A stretch of 64,000 nucleotides of DNA from Echinarachnius parma. Taxonomy: Eukaryota > Echinodermata > Echinoidea > Clypeasteroida > Echinarachniidae. The stretch covers positions 1-64,000 of the forward strand of contig JBAMJV010003375.1 in assembly GCA_037951105.1 (NCBI GenBank), given 5' to 3'. Of this stretch, positions 58,183 through 64,000 are shown piece by piece. The position numbers were made by a program, and so were the translations under genes. Numbering within the stretch: position 1 is the stretch's first letter; each line of letters starts with the position of its first letter. The notes under the pieces were generated by a model. The model was given only the letters and a program-made list of their open reading frames with translations, was not told the DNA's origin and searched no databases.

Positions 58183-61100
58183 TCACTGATGTTGCTGTTG
58201 ATACTGCTGATGATGCTGCTGCTGTTGTTGTTGTTGTGGTTGTTGGCTGCCATCGAGAGCGTTGCTGAGGAACGCTAGATGGCCCTTAGGACAGTGGTTG
58301 GCAAAATGCCCCTTCTCTCCGCACTGTAGGAAAACATTGAAAAATAACAGGAACTTAATCAACAATAATTAAAATTTCTCTGAATAAATAGCTGAACCTA
58401 TTGTTGTTTTCACTCAAGAGCATTGCTGGGAAATACTAGATGGCCATTGGGACAATGGATGGCAAAATGGACCCATTTCTACACACTGCAGGGAATTGGG
58501 AAACAAAATATATTAAATGAAAAGGAATATCAAAGGAATGGATACAAATTCAGATGATAATTGATAGAAAACAAGAAAAAAGACATTAGAATCGTCTTTG
58601 GCAGCATTAAACAAAACAATATGTGTGTAATTTTTGTTTTCAGCAAAAGAGTAAGATATATAACAAATCTGCATGACCAGATAATTTGAAGCTTTCATAA
58701 CTTGACCTTACTTTCAATTAAAACAAAAACAACAGCAGCAGAGAGCACATCAAAAATTCCTTCTAATAATGAAAAACATTTTCACACTCCTCATCATATC
58801 TGGAACTTTGAAGGAATTTGGTTCTAATCTTATGCCATGTTTGTGTATACAGTCAAACCTGTCTTAGTGGCCACTTGTTTATAGCAGCCAACCTACCCAT
58901 ATTGGCCACATGATCCCCTGCAGAGAAAAACAATGGAATGAACCTGTCTATAAAGGTCACCTGTCTACAGTGGCCGCTCTTACTTCCTTTCGGTGGTCAC
59001 TATACAGAGGTTTGACTGTATTTGAAGAAAGAGCAGCATAGCTTACCTTGTAACAAGTAATGTGGTCATAGTTCCTTGGACCTCTATTGTACCCAGACTT
59101 GTTCTGGTAAGATGATGTGGCTGATGATGATGATGTATCTGTGCTGCCCTGCTGTGCGTTTGTGTCTGCATTCCCCAGTACGCGGATACCGCCTTGATTC
59201 TGTTGAAAGAAAACAAATAAAAAAAAAAAAAAAAAAAACACATTTTCTACAGTGAATAACTGGCTTATTATGCATAATGTCATTGTAGTTTTTGTGTAAT
59301 AGCTCTGCAGTGTTTCTAGACTTGTACTGATAGAAAGATGATGATGACACTGTGCTGCCTTCTTGTGCGTTTGTGTTTGCATTCCCCAGTACGCGGATAA
59401 CACCTTGATTTGATTGAAAAACAATGAAAACAAATACAAAACTGAATTATAACATTTTCTATAGTGAATGACTGACGTAAAAAGCAGTTGTAGTTGCTGT
59501 GCAGTAGTTATCTAGTGTTTCTAGACTTGTGCTGATATAATGATGATGATGACACTGTGCTGCCTTGTGCATTTGTCTGCATTCCCTAGTACTCGGATAC
59601 CACCTCGATTCTGTTGAAAAAGACGGTCAAAACAATTCAATGAAAATCTGCAATGAAAACATTTTTGTGAATGGAAGGCTTAAAAAGCCTAAGAAAACTA
59701 AGAAATTGGAAAAGAAGCTTAGAGTCACAGAAAGAGCAATGGAGAGGATTATGGTAAGGGTTACAAGAAGAGACAATGAGGACAATGAGGACTTAAGAAA
59801 GAAAACAAATGCCAGGGATATCATACAGGAAATAAAAACAAAGAAATGGAGATAGGCAGGCCACTTTGCAAGACGTAAAGATAACAGATGGACACATAAT
59901 ATAACTAATAGGACACCAAGAACACAAACCAGACGAAGAGGCAGACAGAGTAGACGTTGGATGGATGACATCAAAGAATTTGGGGGTGTTACATGGATGC
60001 GACAAGAACAAGAAAGAAGAAGATGGAATGGTGATGAAGAGGCCTCCTTCTGCAGTGGAGAGACATAGGCTAGATAGAACATTACAATAACTAAAATGAA
60101 GTACATAATATCTTTCAAAACGGAAGTATAGATTTTCCTGAAAAATATGCACTCTATAATGAGAAATGTAGAATTTAGTCGAGCCTACAAGGAAGACAAA
60201 TGTTGAAACACACTTGACTTTTTATCATACTGAAGTTTAATAGTAGAAGATAGCAATCTTACTCTGTCTAAAGATTGTTTCTGACTGAAGGGTGTTGGCC
60301 TGGTTGTTGGTGGTGCTGGAGTCTGATAGGACCCATACTGGTTGTTTGGGCAGTGAATCGCCTTGTGACCCGGCTCCCCGCAATTGTGACATGTCAGCTT
60401 TTTGATCGAGATATCCTTTGTCTCACCAGGCATCGGGAGGTCAAAGGTCGGACTGATAATGTGTAAAATTAGGAAAGATCAAATTAATACATTTGAAAAT
60501 GCGATAGCTTTACTTTTGCGCTCATCAGAGTATTACCCTAGAATGAACAGAAAACCACATTATTTATATAGTACCAAATATTAAATTAATTTGATAAACA
60601 TCATTTTTGAATTGAGAAACTCAACAACCATAAGTAATGCAAACAATTTAAAAACCATAAGAACAACACAATGAATACCCTATAAACAACAAGCATTTTG
60701 TGCATCTTTTCTCTTGTTGCTATTGTTTACTCAATGTCAGGAGATTAGCACCTTTGCTTGGGATGATGGACAAATTTCAGAAAATTGGTCCATCCTATCT
60801 GATATTTAGCACAAACATGTACCATCCCTTTTATCAATACAAGACGTTTCAAAAGCAAGATCAACTAATCTGCAGCCTTTTAATGTCACCATGAACAGAT
60901 GTACAGTTTACACCTATGATCTTATCAAAATAGTCTACTTTTCTTCATTTTTTTTGCTAATTTACTAATATTTCTAAGCAAACAGTGGCATGGGTGCAAT
61001 AAACAGCTCCTTTTTTTTTAGTTTGAAAAGAGATGTAATTTTGCCAGGTCTTCACAAAGTTTATACTGAAATGATCTAGTCATAACAACAATGATACTTA

Positions 61101-62974
61101 CTGCACAAATTTACAGCTGGATCCTTCTGGACAGAAGCCTATTAAATAGTTGGGGCAGTACACTCTCCGCACATGACGGTTCTTACAGTTTGGACCTGGA
61201 ATAACAAAAATGATAAGATACATTTCAATGCTTACCACTAGTATGTTGCATAACTACAATCTTAACAGTGACATTGATATGATTTGCAACACAAGTAAAT
61301 AATATCAATTGATAAAATCATAATTGGACATTTTGGTTAATTTTTATAAAGATTTTGTGCAACATTACATTTGAAATATCCATACTGCTAACTACATGTA
61401 TATCTTGGTGTGACATTACAATAATGTGAAAACTTTTGTTTGATATTTTTAAAGCCTGATTGCAATGCAATATCAAATCAATCACAATTAATTAATAACT
61501 TTGACATTATTTCCAAGTCATCGGTCATATTTGAGGGTCCTTCCTAGCAAGTATTGTTATAATACAAGGACTGCCAACATCAATATAATTCAGGGAGATT
61601 TCAAACAGCAATCAGGGAGAACTACATAATTGTTTGTCGGGATGTGGAAAGATAGATCTGTAAATTGTTCAGGCAGACTCCTGTGGAATCAGGGAGATTT
61701 GGTAGGACCTGTCTGTAATATTCAACCCTGTCTTGCAGTCAGGGTCAGTGAACAAATACATGTGGGGCTCGGGGCAAAATCGCCCCTGAAAATCATAAAA
61801 GAGCCCCTGAAAATTTGCATCTCGAGTTCAATGCAAATCAAATGTTGGAGTGTCATTTTCATGCAGGCAAGCTTGAAAAAGAGCCCCCGAAAAAATAAAT
61901 TTGATCTTTCCCCCCCCCCCCCCCCCCCCTGGTCAGGATCAGTGTAAGGGTTTGGCGAATCTATTCAGCATGAACATATTCTATATATCTATCTAGCCTA
62001 TGTCTCTCCACTGCAGAAGGTACATATTACCGATCCTCAATCTTCCCATTTGATCCCTCCATCTTACCATGTTTGCAGAAGCCTCTGTCGTACCAGGGAC
62101 AGTCTTTCTTCTTGCTGTCAGGGTCAATGTGAAGGAAGGGGCAATCTTTGTTGCTACACATACCTGGTAGTGAGTGAACAAAACATTTGGTAACAAGAAG
62201 GAGAAATGCTTTTATCCTTTATATCTTACACATTAAAAGAACATGTCATTTATTATAATTAAAAACTATTTTATTCCCTTTTCAGATCCTTGTTTACCCT
62301 GTACTTTGCATACTTTATTATATTTTGCAGGGGAAAAAATATGTGTTCACTTACAAACTATAAATAAATATGTCATCTACACTAGCTTAATCTACACCAT
62401 AATTTGGATGTATGCTGGTTTCTGCTTCAATAGCCCTCATTCAGTAATAGAAACATTATTTAATTAAATCAATTAATTTATTCAAATGTAGAACTTTCTA
62501 ACCTTCAAGTTTAAAAACAGACTTGCATTAATTGCAGATTAGATTGGAGGGTTTGTGAAGAGTATTGAACAGTTAATAATTGGAGATGCATCTATCTAGG
62601 TTGATATCCATTTAACCCGTTCACTACAAGATTCTGAAATCTCCATAGACTTTGTACACAACCCACCCGGTTCCCGTAGTCAACGGGTTAAGTATGCCTT
62701 AATCTTTGCAAAATAAAATACAACTTCAATATCATTGAAACTTGTTTCAGTTGGAATGTTATATTCTCACCAAATTTGGCAAAGAAGAAGCACTCGGGCA
62801 TTTTGCTCATGTCAAACTGGTGGAGGAATTCACACTCATCTCCCTTCTTGCAGAGCCCTCTGAGCCAATGCTTGCACACCACGGCCTTGTCTCCCTTGAC
62901 ATGTCTGAATGGACACAGCGCAGCCTTCACACAGGAATGATGTTTGTAGAACTGGCAGACACCTGAATTGGACT
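58183..62974 (-). CDS. CPSF4: CPSF4 (CPSF30), pre-mRNA 3'-end processing factor, 5' end outside window
   Basis: Six minus-strand exons: 62974-62771, 62163-62068, 61195-61102, 60452-60263, 59199-59047 and 58323-58183. Phases agree, giving 291 visible residues. Five CCCH fingers are complete: [76 protein letters not shown] and [19 protein letters not shown]. Two CCHC zinc knuckles follow ([14 protein letters not shown] and [14 protein letters not shown]), then KGHLAFLS and a Gln/His-rich tail. Human CPSF4 has one knuckle and no Gln tail. The family binds the AAUAAA signal within CPSF through the second and third fingers. About 35 N-terminal residues lie in an exon not found here; the DNA from 63324 to the window end is transposon. 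Identification is certain. Confidence 0.97.
58418..58492 (-). repeat. Decayed upstream copy of the CPSF4 last exon
   Basis: Aligns with 58323-58250: acceptor CCCTGCAG, then TGTGTAGAAATGGGTCCATT against TGCGGAGAGAAGGGGCATTT, then CCATCTAG and CAGCAATGCTCT. The acceptor looks usable. The frame no longer encodes the zinc knuckle. Confidence 0.7.
58848..59020. mobile_element. MITE, AACCTGTCTATAGTGGCCAC family, full copy
   Basis: TACAGTCAAACCTGTCTTAG at the left and AGAGGTTTGACTGTA at the right, TA-bounded, 173 bp. Internal TGTCTATAAAGGTCACCTG and TGTCTACAGTGGCCGC show it was made of repeated units. It lies in the last CPSF4 intron. Confidence 0.85.
59210..59232. repeat. Poly-A run near the CPSF4 exon acceptor
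   Basis: A run of about 20 A (T on the transcribed strand), just upstream of the acceptor of the penultimate CPSF4 exon. It may serve as its polypyrimidine tract. Confidence 0.75.
59330..59615 (-). repeat. Two decayed copies of the penultimate CPSF4 exon
   Basis: Copy B, about 59405-59330: its frame begins [20 protein letters not shown] and closely matches the working exon [20 protein letters not shown], but the acceptor AG is lost. Copy C, about 59614-59525: acceptor TTTCAACAG is intact and the DNA matches (GTATCCGAGTACTAGGGAAT), but the frame is disturbed after GNAD. Spacing is about 205-210 bp. Both lie upstream of the working exon in gene sense. Confidence 0.8.
59640..60072 (+). mobile_element. 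LINE 3' fragment (RTE/jockey-type reverse transcriptase tail)
   Basis: The plus strand encodes the C-terminal tail of a non-LTR reverse transcriptase: [23 protein letters not shown], then [31 protein letters not shown] and [13 protein letters not shown] replaces the usual Trp codon after KKWR (59852-59854), and the 5' part of the element is missing. It ends at CTGCAGTGGAGAGACATAGG. It sits in a CPSF4 intron, antisense to the gene. Confidence 0.75.
60073..60262. other. CPSF4 intron, nothing further seen
   Basis: Short AT-rich intronic sequence between the LINE fragment and the exon 60452-60263. Confidence 0.4.
61630..61930. repeat. Repeat fragments and poly-C in a CPSF4 intron
   Basis: About 61790-61905 contains TCATGCAGGCAAGCTT and GAGCCCCCGAAAAA-type words, shared with about 13748-13870. 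It is followed by a C run at 61911-61929. Intronic, non-coding. Confidence 0.5.
61988..62022 (-). mobile_element. Very short LINE 3' end
   Basis: The minus strand reads CTGCAGTGGAGAGACATAGG followed by CTAGATAGATA, the same 3' end as the LINE fragment at 59640-60072. It is an extremely 5'-truncated copy about 45 bases downstream of the CPSF4 exon 62163-62068. Confidence 0.6.
62612..62691. mobile_element. 80 bp TTAA-bounded palindromic MITE
   Basis: TTAACCCGTTCACTACAAGA at the left and CCGTAGTCAACGGGTTAA at the right, with ATAGACTTTGTACACAACCC inside. Inverted relative to 23269-23348. It lies about 80 bases downstream of the first visible CPSF4 exon, within the intron. Confidence 0.75.
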
Positions 62975-63323
62975 CTAGATATCAAACAGGGGAAAATGTG
63001 AAGTGTTATATTGGGGACTATTTCTCAAGCCTTGGTTAGACGGGTTACACTCAATCATGCTACACCTTCTTCTTCTTCCAATCATGTGCAGCTTCAAGCT
63101 TAAGAAATTACACATTGTTAGTGCATGTGCGGAACATGTGTTTATTTTTTTAATTACCCAGTGTGCCAAGTTCCTAAACAAATATTGCCTTAATTTGCTA
63201 TCAATTAGTTACAAAAGGAGCATTGATTTGCCATTGTCATGCATGTCGTTAAGAATATAACAAAGAAACTCGACAATAAAAAACCTAAGGCTAAGGACAT
63301 ACATTTTTTTGCATATTATTTAC
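62975..63323. other. CPSF4 intron, nothing further seen
   Basis: No N-terminal CPSF4 exon could be found on the minus strand here. Confidence 0.4.
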
Positions 63324-64000
63324 TAAGGCTGAGTCGGTTCGGTCGATCACACCGGTTACCGACCGTTTCAATCGGGACCCGGTTTCGTTATATCGGTAAC
63401 GGTGCCCCGAAAAAAAAAAAATTAAAAAATAAAATGTTAAAAAAGAAATTAAGATTATCACTTAATGTAGCGGAATTCAAGTAAAAACGGGGCAATTGAT
63501 ATCATTTACTTTAAAGAGTGGTTATTTTCGAGAAATTCTTGGTTCGTTACTTCGTTTGACAGTCAGAAATTGAACAGGAAGCGCAAAATTGCTTAGTCCG
63601 ATACTCCAGGGGAGTTGTCTGATGGATCTTCGTATGATCCAGCTGATGAGCCAGTGCATTCAAAAAGTGGCTCAAAATACGTATTTTGGTCATTTGCAAC
63701 ATTTTAAAATGTTTTGATATTCTACTTACAGGATTTCATGGCGTTTGATAGCTGAACAGAAACAAAAATGAGCCCCAAAACAATGAAAACAATTACGCAA
63801 AATATCGATAAAAAACGGCTGCATGTATGGCGGATGAATTAATATAGCTCCGTCGCGGAAGGATCTCGCGTAAGAAAAACTCCCGTAACCTGCACGCAAA
63901 GTATATTCTTGAGCGATATGCATGAAACAGCGGCTCGAAGTTTCTGTTTCTGTGAAACGTGTGGCGTAATGCTGAACCAACGATCGATTTCTAGGTCCAA
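63324..64000. mobile_element. hAT-like element, second copy, cut by the window end
   Basis: Starts TAAGGCTGAGTCGGTTCGG, with GGTTACCGACCG inverted-repeat words like the GGACCGG-rich ends of 38335-39662. Further in, it matches that element in inverted orientation: GAGAAATTCTTGGTTCGTTA, TGAGCCAGTGCATTCAAAAA, GAGCCCCAAAACAATGA. It runs off the window before its other end. Confidence 0.75.

Noticed and set aside
59627-60118. Hydrophobic 163-codon frame on the minus strand
   Set aside because: It is the antisense of a LINE reverse-transcriptase tail whose plus-strand sequence is recognisable.

Overview
The window looks like nuclear DNA of an invertebrate deuterostome, most likely a sea urchin. 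The genes are intron-rich with GT-AG junctions, and the non-coding DNA is AT-rich and full of short inverted-repeat elements. There is a tRNA-derived SINE of sea-urchin type, many long G/C homopolymer runs, and one RAI1/TCF20-type gene. No viral or LTR element and no bacterial feature was seen. The species is an inference.

Layout. 1-19534: non-coding, probably upstream sequence and first intron of the RAI1/TCF20-like gene. It holds microsatellites, several miniature inverted-repeat elements (MITEs), a Helentron-like element sitting in an older ~170 bp tandem array, and a possible leader exon at 10150-10643. 19572-25978 (+): RAI1/TCF20-like chromatin protein, 5 coding exons, 971 aa. 26-35.9 kb: 3' UTR or intergenic sequence with minisatellites, MITEs, an octamer-motif cluster and a CpG-rich promoter-like block. 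35974-36120 (+): PIG-Y coding exon. 36346-40333 (+): unnamed zinc-finger protein with an acidic tail, 4 exons, 473 aa. 40.3-46 kb: repeats and an orphan promoter-like block. 46044-52617 (-): CHMP6, six coding exons, 206 aa. 54-58 kb: repeats. 58183-62974 (-): CPSF4 (CPSF30), six visible exons, with its N-terminal exon missing from the window.

The genes serve unrelated housekeeping jobs: chromatin regulation, GPI-anchor synthesis, ESCRT-III membrane scission and mRNA 3'-end processing. I see no operon-like logic.

The most unusual pattern is that four of the five genes have decayed, mostly head-to-tail copies of one of their own exons close to the working exon: CHMP6 exon 5, CPSF4 penultimate and last exons, RAI1/TCF20-like exon 2 and last exon, and the last exon of the zinc-finger gene. 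Some copies keep the splice acceptor. A second clear result is a datable nest: a TA-flanked foldback transposon inserted into the terminal CTAG of a Helentron-like element inside the last CHMP6 intron.
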